The position numbers and the translations under genes are program-made. This document shows positions 1-10,123 of a DNA stretch of 64,000 nucleotides, one piece after another. Source of the stretch: Methylophaga sp. (lineage in GTDB: Bacteria; Pseudomonadota; Gammaproteobacteria; Nitrosococcales; Methylophagaceae); assembly GCA_002706095.1 (NCBI GenBank), contig PAJP01000022.1, positions 1 through 64,000 on the forward strand, read 5' to 3'. Below the pieces are notes generated by a model that was not told the DNA's origin, did no database searches, and worked only from the letters and a program-made list of their open reading frames with translations. How positions within the stretch are numbered: the stretch's first letter is position 1; each line of letters starts with the position of its first letter.

Positions 1-126
1 ACCACCAGACATTTCACCCAACACTTTGGTGATCGCCGCTGTCAGCGTAGTTTTACCATGGTCAACGTGACCAATAGTGCCCACGTTGACGTGGGGTTTA
101 GAACGTTCAAATTTTGCTTTAGACAT
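1..126 (-). CDS. tuf: Elongation factor Tu, N-terminal 42 codons (cut by window edge)
   Basis: The reverse strand starts with ATG at 126 and encodes the well-conserved EF-Tu N-terminus, including the GTP-binding P-loop [10 protein letters not shown]-Tu delivers aminoacyl-tRNA to the ribosome. Only the first 42 codons are present and the gene runs off the left edge. It follows three tRNA genes on the same strand, the arrangement of tufB in many gammaproteobacteria, so it is probably cotranscribed with them. Confidence 0.97.
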   Translation of the reverse strand, partial: MSKAKFERSKPHVNVGTIGHVDHGKTTLTAAITKVLGEMSGG

Positions 127-202
127 GAGTAGTATCCCCGGCACTAAATTTATTGAGCCAAAAAATCAAAACAGGCAGGAATACCCTGCCTAAGACAAAT
201 TG

Positions 203-278
203 TGGAGCCCGCAATCAGAATCGAACTGATGACCTCATCCTTACCATGGATGCGCTCTACCGACTGAGCTATGCGGGC
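203..278 (-). tRNA. tRNA-Thr (anticodon GGT)
   Basis: The reverse complement folds as a complete cloverleaf. The acceptor stem is GCCCGCA/TGCGGGC, the anticodon stem is CATCC/GGATG with loop ATGGTAA (anticodon GGT), the T arm contains GTTCGATTC, and the 3' CCA is encoded. It is the last tRNA before tuf. Confidence 0.96.
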
Positions 279-297
279 CTAAATTCTTCCAAAAAAA

Positions 298-371
298 TGG
301 AGCGGGTGATGGGAATCGAACCCACGTGATCAGCTTGGAAGGCTGGAGTTCTACCATTGAACTACACCCGC
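298..371 (-). tRNA. tRNA-Gly (anticodon TCC)
   Basis: The reverse complement gives a full cloverleaf with acceptor GCGGGTG/CACCCGC, anticodon loop CTTCCAA (anticodon TCC), T loop GTTCGATTC and an encoded CCA. It lies between tRNA-Tyr and tRNA-Thr in the same transcription unit. Confidence 0.96.
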
Positions 372-395
372 AATTCAGTCATCTTGTATATTAAA

Positions 396-480
<85 letters not shown>

Positions 481-494
481 ACTAAAGACGTGGC

Positions 495-523
495 ATTTTC
501 CGTAAAACCGAGACTAATGTCAA
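495..523 (-). promoter_or_regulatory. Candidate sigma-70 promoter of the tRNA-tuf operon
   Basis: On the minus strand a perfect -35 TTGACA (518-523) is followed after 17 nt by GAAAAT (495-500). This places the start a few bases upstream of tRNA-Tyr. The -10 matches the consensus in only 4 of 6 positions, but a good -35 with correct spacing is expected for a stable-RNA promoter. Confidence 0.45.
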
Positions 524-672
524 CACTTAAATCAGTAATTCTTATTTAGCTGCTGTCTTTGTACTCGAGATGGCTAAATCTATTCATGATTAACTGAAGT
601 AGAAAAGCATGAATAGTATACTATTGCGTTCTATAAATTTGTCACACTTTAAAAAATCAAACAGGAGTCTCT

Positions 673-1215
673 ATGGAGCAGTACCGCGGTACGACTATCC
701 TTTCCTATCGCCGTGACGGCCAAGTGGTCATTGGTGGTGATGGGCAGGTGAGTCTTGGCAATACCATCATGAAAGGCAATGCACGCAAAGTCAGACGTCT
801 TTATCACGGTAAAGTGATTGCTGGTTTTGCCGGTGGCACCGCAGATGCATTTACGTTGTTCGAACGCTTTGAAGCAAAGCTTGAAAAGCATCAAGGTAAC
901 TTAACTAGAAGTGCACTTGAGTTAGCTAAAGACTGGCGCACTGACCGGATGATGCGACGCTTAGAAGCTTTACTCGCTGTCGCCGATGCAGAAGCATCAC
1001 TGATTATTTCTGGTAATGGCGATGTAATCGAACCAGAACACGGTCTTATTGCTATTGGTTCTGGCGGTCCGTTTGCTCAAGCTGCTGCGACCGCTTTATT
1101 GCAAAACACTTCACTCAGTGCGAGGGAAATTGTTGAGAAAGGGTTGAATATTGCCGCTGATATCTGCATCTATACTAATCACAATCTTACAATCGAAACT
1201 CTGGAATCAAACTGA
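673..1215 (+). CDS. hslV: ATP-dependent protease subunit HslV (ClpQ)
   Basis: This is the proteolytic subunit of the HslUV (ClpYQ) cytoplasmic heat-shock protease, a proteasome-like dodecamer that works with the HslU ATPase. The 180-residue product has the family pattern [30 protein letters not shown] and GNGDV. The catalytic Thr is residue 7, so six residues must be removed to expose the N-terminal nucleophile. A good Shine-Dalgarno AGGAG precedes the ATG. It is 8 nt upstream of hslU, the usual operon. I found no convincing sigma-32 promoter in the 190 nt upstream. Confidence 0.97.
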   Translation: MEQYRGTTILSYRRDGQVVIGGDGQVSLGNTIMKGNARKVRRLYHGKVIAGFAGGTADAFTLFERFEAKLEKHQGNLTRSALELAKDWRTDRMMRRLEALLAVADAEASLIISGNGDVIEPEHGLIAIGSGGPFAQAAATALLQNTSLSAREIVEKGLNIAADICIYTNHNLTIETLESN

Positions 1216-1223
1216 CATCTACC

Positions 1224-2543
1224 ATGCAATCATTAACGCCAAAACAAATAGTCAACGAACTTGATAAACGCATCATCGGACAACAAGCGGCAAAAAAAGC
1301 GGTGGCTATCGCTTTGCGTAACCGCTGGCGCCGCCAACAATTAGATGCCTCACTTCAACATGAAGTCACGCCAAAAAACATTCTTATGATTGGCCCAACG
1401 GGTGTAGGCAAAACAGAAATTGCTCGTCGACTTGCCGCTCTCGCTAATGCCCCTTTCATTAAAGTCGAAGCCACAAAATTTACTGAGGTGGGTTATGTTG
1501 GCCGTGATGTTGAATCAATCATTCGCGACCTCGCTGAAACTGCGATGAAGATGTTACGTGAATCGGCAATATCCTCAGTTAAAACAAAAGCCGAAGATGC
1601 TGCAGAAGAACGAATTTTAGATGCCTTACTGCGACCAGCACGCGATGTTGATAGTGAAGATGAATCAGCCACTCGCCAACGTTTTCGCAAAATGCTGCGC
1701 GAAGGTAAGCTCGATGATCGCGAAATTGAACTTGAACTGAATGCGCCAAATGTTGGTGTAGAAATCATGTCTCCACCAGGCATGGAAGAGATGACCAGTC
1801 AGCTTCAGGAAATGTTTCAGAACATGGGAACAAACCGTAAGAGCACACGCAAGATTACTGTTGGTAATGCCATGCGCATACTGGCTGAAGAAGAAGCTCT
1901 AAAACTCATTAATGAAGAAGAGTTGAAAGCGGATGTGCTGGAGCGTGTCGAACAAAACGGCATCGTCTTCCTTGATGAAATTGATAAAATCACCGGTCGT
2001 GGTGAGAGTGGTAATAACGCTGATGTCTCCCGTGCAGGCGTTCAGCGGGATTTATTGCCTCTGGTTGAGGGCAGTACAGTTTCGACTAAATACGGCATGA
2101 TAAAAACCGATCATATTTTGTTCATTGCCTCTGGCGCCTTTCATTTGAGCAAACCTTCTGATCTTATTCCTGAACTTCAGGGTCGTTTACCCATACGCGT
2201 CGAACTTGATGCACTTTCTTCTGCGGATTTTGTCCGCATTCTGACCGAACCTGATGCCTCATTAACCGAGCAATATATTGCATTGCTGGCTACTGAGGGA
2301 GTGGAACTTCGTTTTACCGACGACGGTATCGAACGAATTGCCGAACTGGCCTGGGAAGTGAATGAGAAAACCGAAAATATTGGCGCACGACGCTTACATA
2401 CCATGCTTGAGAAATTGTTAGAAGACATTTCTTATGAAGCAGGGAGTGAACAGAATCTCTCCGTCGTCATTGATAGAGACTATGTCAATGAACAACTGTC
2501 CGTTGTAGCTGAAGACGAAGACTTATCACGCTATATTCTGTAA
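1224..2543 (+). CDS. hslU: ATP-dependent protease ATPase subunit HslU (ClpY)
   Basis: This AAA+ unfoldase feeds substrates to HslV. At 439 residues it has the usual length. The Walker [10 protein letters not shown] lies near residues 56-64 and the Walker B VFLDEID near 250. The protein ends in DLSRYIL, matching the C-terminal tail that docks into HslV. It has no clear Shine-Dalgarno site and starts 8 nt after hslV, which suggests translational coupling to hslV. Confidence 0.97.
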   Translation: MQSLTPKQIVNELDKRIIGQQAAKKAVAIALRNRWRRQQLDASLQHEVTPKNILMIGPTGVGKTEIARRLAALANAPFIKVEATKFTEVGYVGRDVESIIRDLAETAMKMLRESAISSVKTKAEDAAEERILDALLRPARDVDSEDESATRQRFRKMLREGKLDDREIELELNAPNVGVEIMSPPGMEEMTSQLQEMFQNMGTNRKSTRKITVGNAMRILAEEEALKLINEEELKADVLERVEQNGIVFLDEIDKITGRGESGNNADVSRAGVQRDLLPLVEGSTVSTKYGMIKTDHILFIASGAFHLSKPSDLIPELQGRLPIRVELDALSSADFVRILTEPDASLTEQYIALLATEGVELRFTDDGIERIAELAWEVNEKTENIGARRLHTMLEKLLEDISYEAGSEQNLSVVIDRDYVNEQLSVVAEDEDLSRYIL

Positions 2544-2554
2544 GGAATGCTTTA

Positions 2555-2917
2555 ATGGCAGAAACTCAATTACCAACAGACATCACCTTGCACAAACAAT
2601 CAAAGTGCCTATCTCTCAGTTATGGCGATAGGCAATATCGTCTTTCCGCTGAATATTTACGCGTTTACTCACCTTCTGCAGAGGTACGTGGGCACGGTCC
2701 CGGACAAGAAGTTCTGCAAACAGGTAAAGAAAATGTTGGTCTCGATAAAATCGAACCCGTAGGTCACTATGCGCTAAAGTTGTTTTTTGATGATGGTCAT
2801 GACAGTGGTTTGTTTACATGGGATTATTTATATGAACTTGCCATGCATGAAGAATCCCTCTGGCAAGACTATCTTAACCGGCTCGAAAAAGCCGGTTATC
2901 ATCGCCAACAGCAATAG
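2555..2917 (+). CDS. DUF971 / GBBH-like N-terminal domain protein
   Basis: The 120-residue protein is made up entirely of the DUF971 domain, also found at the N-terminus of gamma-butyrobetaine hydroxylases. Family features are the early LSYGD strand, the central [12 protein letters not shown] loop and the late [11 protein letters not shown] motif. The gene between hslU and ubiE is a recurrent gammaproteobacterial arrangement. AAGGA precedes the ATG. No catalytic role can be read from the sequence; the domain may bind metal or support Fe-S or quinone chemistry, which is inference. Confidence 0.85.
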   Translation: MAETQLPTDITLHKQSKCLSLSYGDRQYRLSAEYLRVYSPSAEVRGHGPGQEVLQTGKENVGLDKIEPVGHYALKLFFDDGHDSGLFTWDYLYELAMHEESLWQDYLNRLEKAGYHRQQQ

Positions 2918-2925
2918 GTCACGTT

Positions 2926-3672
2926 ATGGAAGTTAAAGAGACAACGCATTTCGGTTACAAAGAAGTGCCCACTGCGGAAAAAGCCAAGCATGTTGCTGAG
3001 GTTTTCCACTCCGTTGCCGGTAAATATGATCTGATGAACGACTTGATGTCGCTTGGCATTCATCGTTTCTGGAAACGATTTACCATTCTCAACAGTGGTG
3101 TACGGCGCGGAGCTACAGTTCTGGATATCGCAGGCGGAACAGGTGACTTGACGCGGAAATTTTCCAAGCTTGTTGGTGACACAGGTAAAGTGGTGTTAGC
3201 CGATATCAATGCCTCAATGCTCAATGTTGGTCGTGACCGTCTAACAGATGACGGTATTGTCGGTAATATCGAGTATGTTCAAGCCAATGCAGAAGCTCTG
3301 CCCTTTCCTGACAATAGTTTTAACTGTATTACCATCGCTTTTGGCTTGCGTAATGTCACGGATAAAGACAAAGCCTTAGCTTCAATGTATCGGGTTCTCA
3401 AACCCGGCGGTCAACTGATGGTCTTAGAGTTTTCTAAACCTGCTGAATGGATGGCCCCCGTTTACGACGCCTATTCCTTCAAGATATTGCCACAACTAGG
3501 AAAAGTATTTACTGGTGATGAAGACAGCTACCGCTATTTGGCTGAATCTATTCGTATGCACCCAGACCAAGAGACCTTGAAACAGATGATGGAAAATGTA
3601 GGATTTGAACGTTGCGAATATCACAATATGACTGCTGGCATCGTTTCACTTCATCGTGGTTACAAGTTCTAA
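2926..3672 (+). CDS. ubiE: Ubiquinone/menaquinone biosynthesis C-methyltransferase UbiE
   Basis: This class I SAM-dependent methyltransferase methylates the benzoquinol ring (and demethylmenaquinol in organisms that make menaquinone). It is 248 residues long with SAM motif [12 protein letters not shown] (about residues 66-76), FGLRNVTD and [13 protein letters not shown]. It begins 9 nt after the DUF971 gene and is followed directly by ubiJ and ubiB, the conserved ubiE-ubiJ-ubiB group. Confidence 0.97.
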   Translation: MEVKETTHFGYKEVPTAEKAKHVAEVFHSVAGKYDLMNDLMSLGIHRFWKRFTILNSGVRRGATVLDIAGGTGDLTRKFSKLVGDTGKVVLADINASMLNVGRDRLTDDGIVGNIEYVQANAEALPFPDNSFNCITIAFGLRNVTDKDKALASMYRVLKPGGQLMVLEFSKPAEWMAPVYDAYSFKILPQLGKVFTGDEDSYRYLAESIRMHPDQETLKQMMENVGFERCEYHNMTAGIVSLHRGYKF

Positions 3673-3676
3673 CCCC

Positions 3677-4267
3677 ATGACTACACTATTGCGTCCTATC
3701 GAGTTTGCCATCAATCAGGGGTTAAAACAGGATCCTGAAACGTGTGAGCGCCTTGAGGCTTTCGAAAATCGCGTCATCGTTATCCATGTTGAAGACTGGC
3801 AGCAATATCTGCATGTCTCCTTCCATCAATCTACTGTCAAATTGTCACATAACGATGAAGAGAACGCTGACTTATTAATCACTGCGAAAGCCTTGAGTTT
3901 ATTAAAACTCGCCAAGCAGCCTGAGCATTTATTTTCTAATGAAATCCATATTCACGGTAATGTTCAGTTCGCTAAACAATTACAAGACGTACTGGATGGT
4001 TTCGATTTTGATTGGGAACAACAAATAGCCAACGTAACTGGTGACGTTATCGCCCAACCGCTTAGTTATGCGATTAAACACAGTTTCTCATGGCTGAATG
4101 CAACTCAACGTTCATTATCTATGTCACTTTCCGAGTACCTTCGTGAAGAAGCGCACATATTACCGGACAAGATTCAAATTGATGACTTTATGAATGATGT
4201 GGACAGGTTAACTGCGGATATCGATCGACTTGAAGCACGAATAAACAGGTTGGAAACAGAGTATTGA
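3677..4267 (+). CDS. ubiJ: Ubiquinone biosynthesis accessory factor UbiJ
   Basis: UbiJ is an SCP2-type lipid-binding accessory protein of the soluble Ubi complex and organises late ubiquinone hydroxylations. The product has an SCP2-like N-terminal two thirds, with alternating hydrophobic strands such as VIVIHVEDW and ADLLITAKAL. It ends in a heptad-patterned coiled coil (residues about 165-196). I chose the ATG at 3677 because it follows the ubiE stop; an in-frame ATG at 3656 would overlap ubiE by 17 nt. Neither start has a strong Shine-Dalgarno site. It lies between ubiE and ubiB as in other gammaproteobacteria. Confidence 0.88.
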   Translation: MTTLLRPIEFAINQGLKQDPETCERLEAFENRVIVIHVEDWQQYLHVSFHQSTVKLSHNDEENADLLITAKALSLLKLAKQPEHLFSNEIHIHGNVQFAKQLQDVLDGFDFDWEQQIANVTGDVIAQPLSYAIKHSFSWLNATQRSLSMSLSEYLREEAHILPDKIQIDDFMNDVDRLTADIDRLEARINRLETEY

Positions 4268-4310
4268 CATTGTCTCTTGACCGCAGTCATAACCATGTAA
4301 GGAGCCATTA

Positions 4311-5981
4311 ATGAAGGCTAATCAGTTATCCAGGCTGATTCAAATTAATCACGTCCTGGCAAAACATCGCCTGGACGAAGTGATCAAAGCAATCCATTTA
4401 TTGCGTCCGCTTCGGTATTTCAGTTTTTTATCGCCACATCGCTGGCGCAATAAACAATCGACACTGCCTCGAGGCGAAAGATTAAGACTGGCATTACAGG
4501 ACTTAGGACCTATCTTTGTAAAGTTTGGACAGGTGTTATCAACGCGTCGCGATCTCTTGCCGCCTGACATAGCCAATTCATTAGCTAAACTTCAAGACCA
4601 AGTAGCACCTTTTCCCGCTGAGCAAGCAAAACAACTGATTGATAAAGCCTATGAAGCAGAATCCATTGAGACATTATTTGCTCATATTGAACCTGAACCG
4701 CTTGCTTCAGCTTCCATCGCACAAGTACACGCAGCTACATTAAAAAGTGGTGAGCAAGTCGTTATAAAACTGGTTCGTCCTGGCATAGAGCCCATTATCA
4801 AGCGTGATATTGCTTTGTTGTATACCTTGGCATCTTTTGCTGAACGATACTGGTCTGAGGGAAAACGATTACGGCCCAGAGAGATCGTAGCTGAGCTTGA
4901 GAAGAACCTTTTTGATGAACTCGATATGTTGCGCGAGGCCTCTTCAGCCTCTCAACTGCAACGCAATTTTGAAGGCACCACCTTACTATATGTCCCCAAG
5001 ATATACTGGAAGCTGACCAAACCTAATATCCTGGTTCAAGAACGTATTTATGGCACGCCTATTAGCGATACTGAAGGTTTAATCGCGAAAGGTGTGGATA
5101 TGGCAAAACTGGCAGAAATGGGGGTCGAAATCTTTTTCACCCAAGTATTCAAGCATAGTTTTTTCCATGCGGACATGCATCCCGGTAATATCATGGTGGA
5201 TAGTCATGATCCGGCAAATCCACGTTATGTTGCTGTTGATTTTGGCATCATGGGGACATTATCTCCAGATGATCAGCGTTATTTAGCTGAAAATTTCCTT
5301 GCCTTTTTCAATCATGACTATCGCCGGGTTGCCGAGTTACATGTGCAATCAGGCTGGGTGCCGGCTGAGACTCGACTTGATGAGTTTGAAGCAGCCATAA
5401 GAAGTGTTTGTGAACCCATATTCGCTCGTCCTTTAAAAGAAATTTCTTTCGGACAACTGCTGCTGAGACTTTTCCAAACAGCGCGTCGTTTTAATATGGA
5501 AGTACAACCACAGTTGGTGCTGCTACAAAAAACCTTACTGAATATTGAAGGCTTGGGCCGTGACCTCTATCCAGATCTGGATCTATGGAAAACAGCCAAA
5601 CCCATTTTAGAATCATGGATGAAGGAAAAAATGGGCTGGCAAGCAGCGTTAAGAACGCTAAAGCAAGAAGCTCCTCATTGGGCTGAAACCTTACCCGAGA
5701 TGCCGCGTCTATTATATGACCTGACTAAGAGAGCCCAAGATGGTCAGCTGAACGTTAATTTAGCATCTCATGATATTCAACAGCTGCGTAAAGAAATCAA
5801 AAAAGCCAGTTATCGTAGTGCTGCTGCTACCTCTGGCGCTGCATTTTTGGTAGGCGCTGCCGTTATCACCGGTCTCGATGGTTACTCGACAACTATGTTT
5901 GCAGGGTTACCAGTACTGAGCTGGGTATTTGGGCTATGGGGGCTCGGTCTTATTTATTTTAGTATTTCAAACAAAAGTTAA
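4311..5981 (+). CDS. ubiB: Ubiquinone biosynthesis regulatory protein kinase-like UbiB
   Basis: UbiB is a membrane-anchored ABC1/ADCK-type atypical kinase or ATPase required for ubiquinone synthesis. The 556-residue product shows the diagnostic KFGQ motif in the N-terminal extension (about residues 71-74) and the ABC1 sequence ASIAQVHAA. The catalytic-loop equivalent is HADMHPGN, with VDFGIMG in the metal-binding position. Two hydrophobic segments close to the C-terminus (about 508-525 and 530-552) are the expected anchors. AAGGAG precedes the ATG. It is the last ubi gene of the operon. Confidence 0.96.
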   Translation: MKANQLSRLIQINHVLAKHRLDEVIKAIHLLRPLRYFSFLSPHRWRNKQSTLPRGERLRLALQDLGPIFVKFGQVLSTRRDLLPPDIANSLAKLQDQVAPFPAEQAKQLIDKAYEAESIETLFAHIEPEPLASASIAQVHAATLKSGEQVVIKLVRPGIEPIIKRDIALLYTLASFAERYWSEGKRLRPREIVAELEKNLFDELDMLREASSASQLQRNFEGTTLLYVPKIYWKLTKPNILVQERIYGTPISDTEGLIAKGVDMAKLAEMGVEIFFTQVFKHSFFHADMHPGNIMVDSHDPANPRYVAVDFGIMGTLSPDDQRYLAENFLAFFNHDYRRVAELHVQSGWVPAETRLDEFEAAIRSVCEPIFARPLKEISFGQLLLRLFQTARRFNMEVQPQLVLLQKTLLNIEGLGRDLYPDLDLWKTAKPILESWMKEKMGWQAALRTLKQEAPHWAETLPEMPRLLYDLTKRAQDGQLNVNLASHDIQQLRKEIKKASYRSAAATSGAAFLVGAAVITGLDGYSTTMFAGLPVLSWVFGLWGLGLIYFSISNKS

Positions 5982-5986
5982 TTGTT

Positions 5987-6820
5987 ATGTTTAAGTGGAT
6001 TGGCCTTATTCTAGGCTTTATATTACTCAGTACGATGAGTGTAGGATTACTCATTTTAGGAATTTTTGGCGCACTGATTGGCTTACTGTTTGGTGGTTTT
6101 GCTGACCGTATACGAGCGTATGGTCTGGGCGGTGCTAATCCATTTACAAGTCAAACCCGTCAAACAGTTTTTCTTGAAACTGTGTTTGTTTTGATGGGGA
6201 AACTAGCGAAGGCAGATGGTCGAATCAGCCAGATTGAAATCGATCACGTGGAAGCCTTTATCAAAAAAATGGGGATGTCGGGTGAGCATCGACAAGAAGC
6301 CATCCGCCAGTTTAAGCGAGGCGCAGAACCCGACTTTGATATTACAGACACAATGAATCAATTCAAACAACATTGTGGTAATACGTTTAATCTAAAACAA
6401 GTCTTACTGGTTTACCTGATAGTCATGGCCTTAGCCGATGGTAAGCTTGATCCACAAGAAAAAGATATTCTGGAACAAGTCTCTGCTCAGTTAGGATATA
6501 ACCGGGCCGAGTTTAACCGTATTCTGGATATGGTGATGAGCCAGGCAAGTTTCGCAAGAGGTCATCAGCAGCAATACTCTTCCGGTCCGCAGCGCTCTTA
6601 TTCTGATGAATTGGCCGACGCTTATAAAGCGCTTGGGTTGACTGAAAAGAGTTCTAATCAAGAAATTAAACGTGCTTATCGAAAACTGATGAGCCAATAT
6701 CATCCGGATAAACTCATGGGACAAGGCGTTCCAGAAGATATGATTGCCGTTGCCACAGAGCAAGCGAAAGAAATTCAGTTAGCATACGATTTAATAAAAA
6801 AACATCGAGAACAAAATTAA
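5987..6820 (+). CDS. djlA: DjlA-like co-chaperone with TerB and J domains
   Basis: This membrane-anchored DnaJ-family protein would stimulate DnaK at the inner membrane. The 277-residue product has a long hydrophobic segment with glycine-rich motif (residues 4-38) and a TerB-like helical domain (about 60-185). A short Q/S-rich linker leads to a C-terminal J domain with HPD at 239-241. This is the DjlA domain order. It starts 5 nt after ubiB without an obvious Shine-Dalgarno site, which suggests coupling to ubiB. Confidence 0.88.
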   Translation: MFKWIGLILGFILLSTMSVGLLILGIFGALIGLLFGGFADRIRAYGLGGANPFTSQTRQTVFLETVFVLMGKLAKADGRISQIEIDHVEAFIKKMGMSGEHRQEAIRQFKRGAEPDFDITDTMNQFKQHCGNTFNLKQVLLVYLIVMALADGKLDPQEKDILEQVSAQLGYNRAEFNRILDMVMSQASFARGHQQQYSSGPQRSYSDELADAYKALGLTEKSSNQEIKRAYRKLMSQYHPDKLMGQGVPEDMIAVATEQAKEIQLAYDLIKKHREQN

Positions 6821-6844
6821 CAATTTCGTTTTATTTATTATTAT
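6817..6844 (+). promoter_or_regulatory. Candidate sigma-70 promoter for the riboswitch/VPLPA-CTERM transcript
   Basis: TTAACA (6817-6822), overlapping the djlA stop codon, is followed after 16 nt by TATTAT (6839-6844). A transcript from here would begin around 6850-6852 and include the whole structured leader at 6870-6948. This is a pattern match only. Confidence 0.35.
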
Positions 6845-6869
6845 CTGTTTGGTACTATTTTTTCTGGAA

Positions 6870-6949
6870 ACACTTTAACCAAAGCCAAACTCGGTGTGAA
6901 CCAAGGACGGAAAGTTACAGACCTTATGATACTAAGGTGGCTGTACTGC
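6870..6949 (+). promoter_or_regulatory. Candidate class-I cyclic-di-GMP (GEMM) riboswitch
   Basis: The leader aligns with the GEMM-I consensus: AGCCAAAC (6883-6890) for GGGCAAAC, and AGGACGGAAAG (6904-6914) for GGGACGCAAAG. Stem P2 is 6890-6895 with 6900-6905, with one C-A mismatch and a GUGA (GNRA) tetraloop at 6896-6899. The second arm pairs ACAG/CUGU (6917-6920 with 6941-6944) and ACCUUA/UAAGGU (6921-6926 with 6933-6938), with a GG bulge. On my alignment the ligand-contacting G20 (6884) and A47 (6911) are kept, the 21-46 pair changes from G-C to C-G, and the 19 pair from G-C to A-U. The outer P1 helix is not convincing. SD AAGGA lies just downstream, so translational or transcriptional control is possible. 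Confidence 0.6.
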
Positions 6950-6972
6950 AATAATATCTAAGGAAAGAACAC

Positions 6973-7683
6973 ATGAACAAAATAGTTTTTATCGCACTGG
7001 CTTTATTTACTGGTTTAACTAACGCTGCTATAGCTGCAACAAGCTTATCAACTAATGGTTCATGGCAAACAGCTAATGGCGACCTAAGTTCATTGCTCGG
7101 CCAGTCTGCACCAGCTACATGGTCTTACGATACAGACCTAGCATCAGCGACCCTCTACTCATCATATGCTCTTCCAAGCACAGGCACAGTGAGTACATAC
7201 GTATCATCAAATTACGTTCTCTCAGGTACAGCTGCCCCCACTTTGTTTGATGGCAGCCAGTTTGCTCTCAGTATATTAGATAATACTATTGCAAACCTTG
7301 ATGCATTCAATACAGATATCGTTACATCAATGGTGAATAAAGGTCTCAATCCCGATATCACAGGTGATGCGATTCTATTTACAACTAGCACTCTTTTTCC
7401 GGTGTCTGAATTCACAGAAAGTTTTTCTCTGTCTGGCCTGATGATGTTTGATAAAGACTTTTTCACTGGCCCTATATCAACATTACCTTCTGCTGATATT
7501 CTGCTTGATAATGCATTATTCATTTATGCATCACTTTCACATGAAATTAACTTTGAAGAAACTGGCTTTGCTAGTTATATCCAAACGCCATCAGCAGTGC
7601 CTGTACCTGCTGCCTTATGGATGTTTGCTCCAGCATTGTTAGGTTTTCTTGGTTTGCGTCGCAAGGTGAATACTCAGGCTTAA
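6973..7683 (+). CDS. Secreted VPLPA-CTERM sorting-domain protein
   Basis: This predicted exported surface protein is 236 residues long. It has an N-terminal signal peptide (about residues 1-21, ending ..AIAA). The middle is Ser/Thr/Asn-rich and no enzymatic domain was recognised. The C-terminal tail is VPVP (209-212), then a hydrophobic helix, then RRK (229-231). This matches the VPLPA/PEP-CTERM sorting signal, which exosortase-type systems process before export to the matrix or cell surface. No exosortase gene lies in the window. It has SD AAGGA and sits alone behind the candidate c-di-GMP riboswitch, which suggests biofilm-linked expression. The function of the mature protein is unknown. 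Confidence 0.82.
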   Translation: MNKIVFIALALFTGLTNAAIAATSLSTNGSWQTANGDLSSLLGQSAPATWSYDTDLASATLYSSYALPSTGTVSTYVSSNYVLSGTAAPTLFDGSQFALSILDNTIANLDAFNTDIVTSMVNKGLNPDITGDAILFTTSTLFPVSEFTESFSLSGLMMFDKDFFTGPISTLPSADILLDNALFIYASLSHEINFEETGFASYIQTPSAVPVPAALWMFAPALLGFLGLRRKVNTQA

Positions 7684-7703
7684 AAAATTTAAGCACATAA
7701 AAG

Positions 7704-7739
7704 AAAAAAGCCGTAGTGATAAACCTCTACGGCTTTTTT
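7704..7739 (+). terminator. Bidirectional rho-independent terminator
   Basis: An A6 tract, stem GCCGTAG/CTACGGC and a T6 tract form an intrinsic terminator readable in both directions. It lies between the convergent VPLPA-CTERM gene and fhs and can serve both. Confidence 0.9.
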
Positions 7740-7772
7740 GCTTAACACCCTTAATATTTGAGCTTTTTTATA

Positions 7773-9443
7773 TCAAAACAGCCCGACTATTGAGCCATTA
7801 TCATCAATATCAATACGTTCAGCAGCTGGGTGCTTAGGTAATCCAGGCATAGTCATCACATCCCCACAAAGTACAACCAGAAAACCAGCACCGTTTGACA
7901 GACGAACATCACGAATTGTCAGCGTATGATTCTCAGCCGTGCCACGTAAGCTCGGGTCACTGCTAAAAGAATACGGTGTTTTTGCCATACAAACTGGAAT
8001 ATCCCCGTGCTGCTCGTTCAACATAGCGATCTTATCCATCACTTTTTTATCAGCAACGACTTCACCACTGCCATATAGACGTTTAGCAACCTGATTAATT
8101 TTGTCCCATAGCGGTAAACTATCAGGATATAACAGACGACAAGGCTCAGCAGGGCTATCCAGTATTTCGACAACACGTTCCGCCAGTGTTTCTGCACCGG
8201 CCCCACCTTGTGCCCAATGACGAGCAAGAATGGCTTCAGCTCCCATTTCTTTTACAGCCGTTGTAATTAGTTCTATTTCTGCATCGCTATCATTAACAAA
8301 GTGATTGATGGCAACAACACAGCGTAGACCAAACTCATTTTGTAAGTTGCTTAAATGCCGTTTTAAATTAGCCAGTCCCACCTTTAACGCATCGAGGTTT
8401 TCTTCGCCAAGCTCTTTCAGTTCCAGACCACCGTGATATTTCAAGGCTTTTACTGTGGCGACAACAACAGCCATATCTGGCTTAATCCCAGCTTTGCGAC
8501 ACTTAATATCAATAAATTTCTCAGCACCTAAATCCGCTCCAAAGCCCGCCTCAGTGACCACATAATCACTCAGCTTAAGTGCCATTTTGGTTGAGATAAC
8601 TGAATTACAACCATGCGCTATGTTCGCAAATGGACCACCATGAACAAAGGCTGGATTATTTTCTAAGGTCTGCACAAGATTGGGTTTTATCGCTTCTTTT
8701 AGTAATGCAGCCATAGCACCGTGGGCCATGATTTCTCGAGCATATCTTGGTGTCCCATCAACGGAATAGCCGATCAGGATATCTCCCAAGCGTTGCTTCA
8801 GCTCAGGCAAAGAATTAGCTAGGCAAAAGATAGCCATAACTTCCGAAGCAACAACAATATCAAAACGCTCTTCACGCAAATAACCATTGGCAGGACCACC
8901 CATACCCACCACGATATCCCGCAATGCACGGTCATTCATATCCATGACTCGCTGCCAAACAATACGTCTGGCATCCAACTGTAAGGCATTTCCATGATGG
9001 ATATGATTATCAATCATCGCTGATAATAAATTGTGGGCTGAAGCTATTGCATGCAGATCGCCCGTGAAGTGAAGATTGATATCCTCCATGGGTACTACCT
9101 GAGCATAACCACCACCGGCAGCCCCGCCTTTCAAACCAAAGCATGGCCCCATAGAAGGTTCGCGTACACAGACAATGGATTTCTTACCAATTCGGTTTAG
9201 CGCATCACTCAGGCCGATCGTGGTTGTCGTTTTTCCCTCACCAGCAGGAGTCGGGCTAATAGCAGTTACTAGGATTAACTTACCATCGGGCCGGTTTGCC
9301 AACTCATCCATGACATCTAATGATACTTTCGCTTTGAAATGTCCGTATGGGTCAATATGTTGAGAGGCAAGACCCAGCTTTTTCTCGGCGAGCTGGATGA
9401 CTTCCTGCATGGCAGCCTGTTGGGCAATTTCAATATCAGACAT
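7773..9443 (-). CDS. fhs: Formate-tetrahydrofolate ligase
   Basis: This enzyme condenses formate and tetrahydrofolate to 10-formyl-THF with ATP, feeding or draining the C1 pool, and is common in methylotrophs. The 556-residue product has the ATP-binding loop [14 protein letters not shown] and family motifs [22 protein letters not shown] and [10 protein letters not shown] (read in parts). I chose the ATG at 9443 because AGGA lies at the right distance. An upstream in-frame ATG at 9461 has no ribosome site. It appears monocistronic, ending at the shared terminator. Confidence 0.96.
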   Translation of the reverse strand: MSDIEIAQQAAMQEVIQLAEKKLGLASQHIDPYGHFKAKVSLDVMDELANRPDGKLILVTAISPTPAGEGKTTTTIGLSDALNRIGKKSIVCVREPSMGPCFGLKGGAAGGGYAQVVPMEDINLHFTGDLHAIASAHNLLSAMIDNHIHHGNALQLDARRIVWQRVMDMNDRALRDIVVGMGGPANGYLREERFDIVVASEVMAIFCLANSLPELKQRLGDILIGYSVDGTPRYAREIMAHGAMAALLKEAIKPNLVQTLENNPAFVHGGPFANIAHGCNSVISTKMALKLSDYVVTEAGFGADLGAEKFIDIKCRKAGIKPDMAVVVATVKALKYHGGLELKELGEENLDALKVGLANLKRHLSNLQNEFGLRCVVAINHFVNDSDAEIELITTAVKEMGAEAILARHWAQGGAGAETLAERVVEILDSPAEPCRLLYPDSLPLWDKINQVAKRLYGSGEVVADKKVMDKIAMLNEQHGDIPVCMAKTPYSFSSDPSLRGTAENHTLTIRDVRLSNGAGFLVVLCGDVMTMPGLPKHPAAERIDIDDNGSIVGLF

Positions 9444-9512
9444 GGTTTTCCTGAACGGCATTAAATTTAAGCCACATTATACGTGAGTTAACGACGAATC
9501 CCGAATAACCCA

Positions 9513-10121
9513 TTACTCACCCCATCGCGGCATCAAGTCATGCTCTATCTTGGCTTGGTCAAGTATTCTCGCGACAACAAAATCGACCACTTCAGCTAAG
9601 GATGTTGGATTAAAATAAAATCCAGGATTGGGTGGCAAAATACAGACTCCCAGTTTAGCTAACTTCAACATATTTTCGAGATGAATCACAGAAAATGGCG
9701 CTTCTCTTGGAACCACGATCAATTTCCGATCTTCTTTAAGCATGACGTCGGCAGCGCGGTTGATTAAATTATCACTCTGACCACAAGCAATTGCTGATAA
9801 CGTTCCCATGGTACATGGGCACACAATCATGGCGGGCACGCGATGTGAACCACTTGCCAGTGGTGATGACCATTGTTGTTCACCATAAACCTGCAATTGT
9901 TCAGGAATACAGTCGAATTCCTGACTCAGCTTTTCCTGCACATCCGATGCTCTTGCAGGCAACTTCCAATTGAGTTCATCAGCGAGCACAATTCTACCAG
10001 CGGTAGAAATCATTAAATGTACCGTAAGCCCTTGCTTGAGTAATACCTGCAATAAACGCTTCGCGTAAGGCGCGCCAGAAGCACCGGTAATGGCTAATGC
10101 AATTTGTTGCTGATCCAACAT
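9513..10121 (-). CDS. ubiX: Flavin prenyltransferase UbiX
   Basis: UbiX makes prenylated FMN, the cofactor of the UbiD decarboxylase in ubiquinone synthesis. The 202-residue product starts with the family's ITGASGAPYAKRLL flavin-binding segment. It also has the PCTMGTLSAIA motif (about 105-115), REAPFS and the C-terminal ..PGFYFNP region. It lies 2 nt after the mpl stop codon and is therefore probably translated from the same mRNA. Confidence 0.95.
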   Translation of the reverse strand: MLDQQQIALAITGASGAPYAKRLLQVLLKQGLTVHLMISTAGRIVLADELNWKLPARASDVQEKLSQEFDCIPEQLQVYGEQQWSSPLASGSHRVPAMIVCPCTMGTLSAIACGQSDNLINRAADVMLKEDRKLIVVPREAPFSVIHLENMLKLAKLGVCILPPNPGFYFNPTSLAEVVDFVVARILDQAKIEHDLMPRWGE

Positions 10122-10123
10122 TC

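Noticed and set aside
550-672. Sigma-32 heat-shock promoter for hslVU
   Set aside because: No CTTGAA or CCCCAT-like pair at proper spacing was found; only weak sigma-70-like matches.
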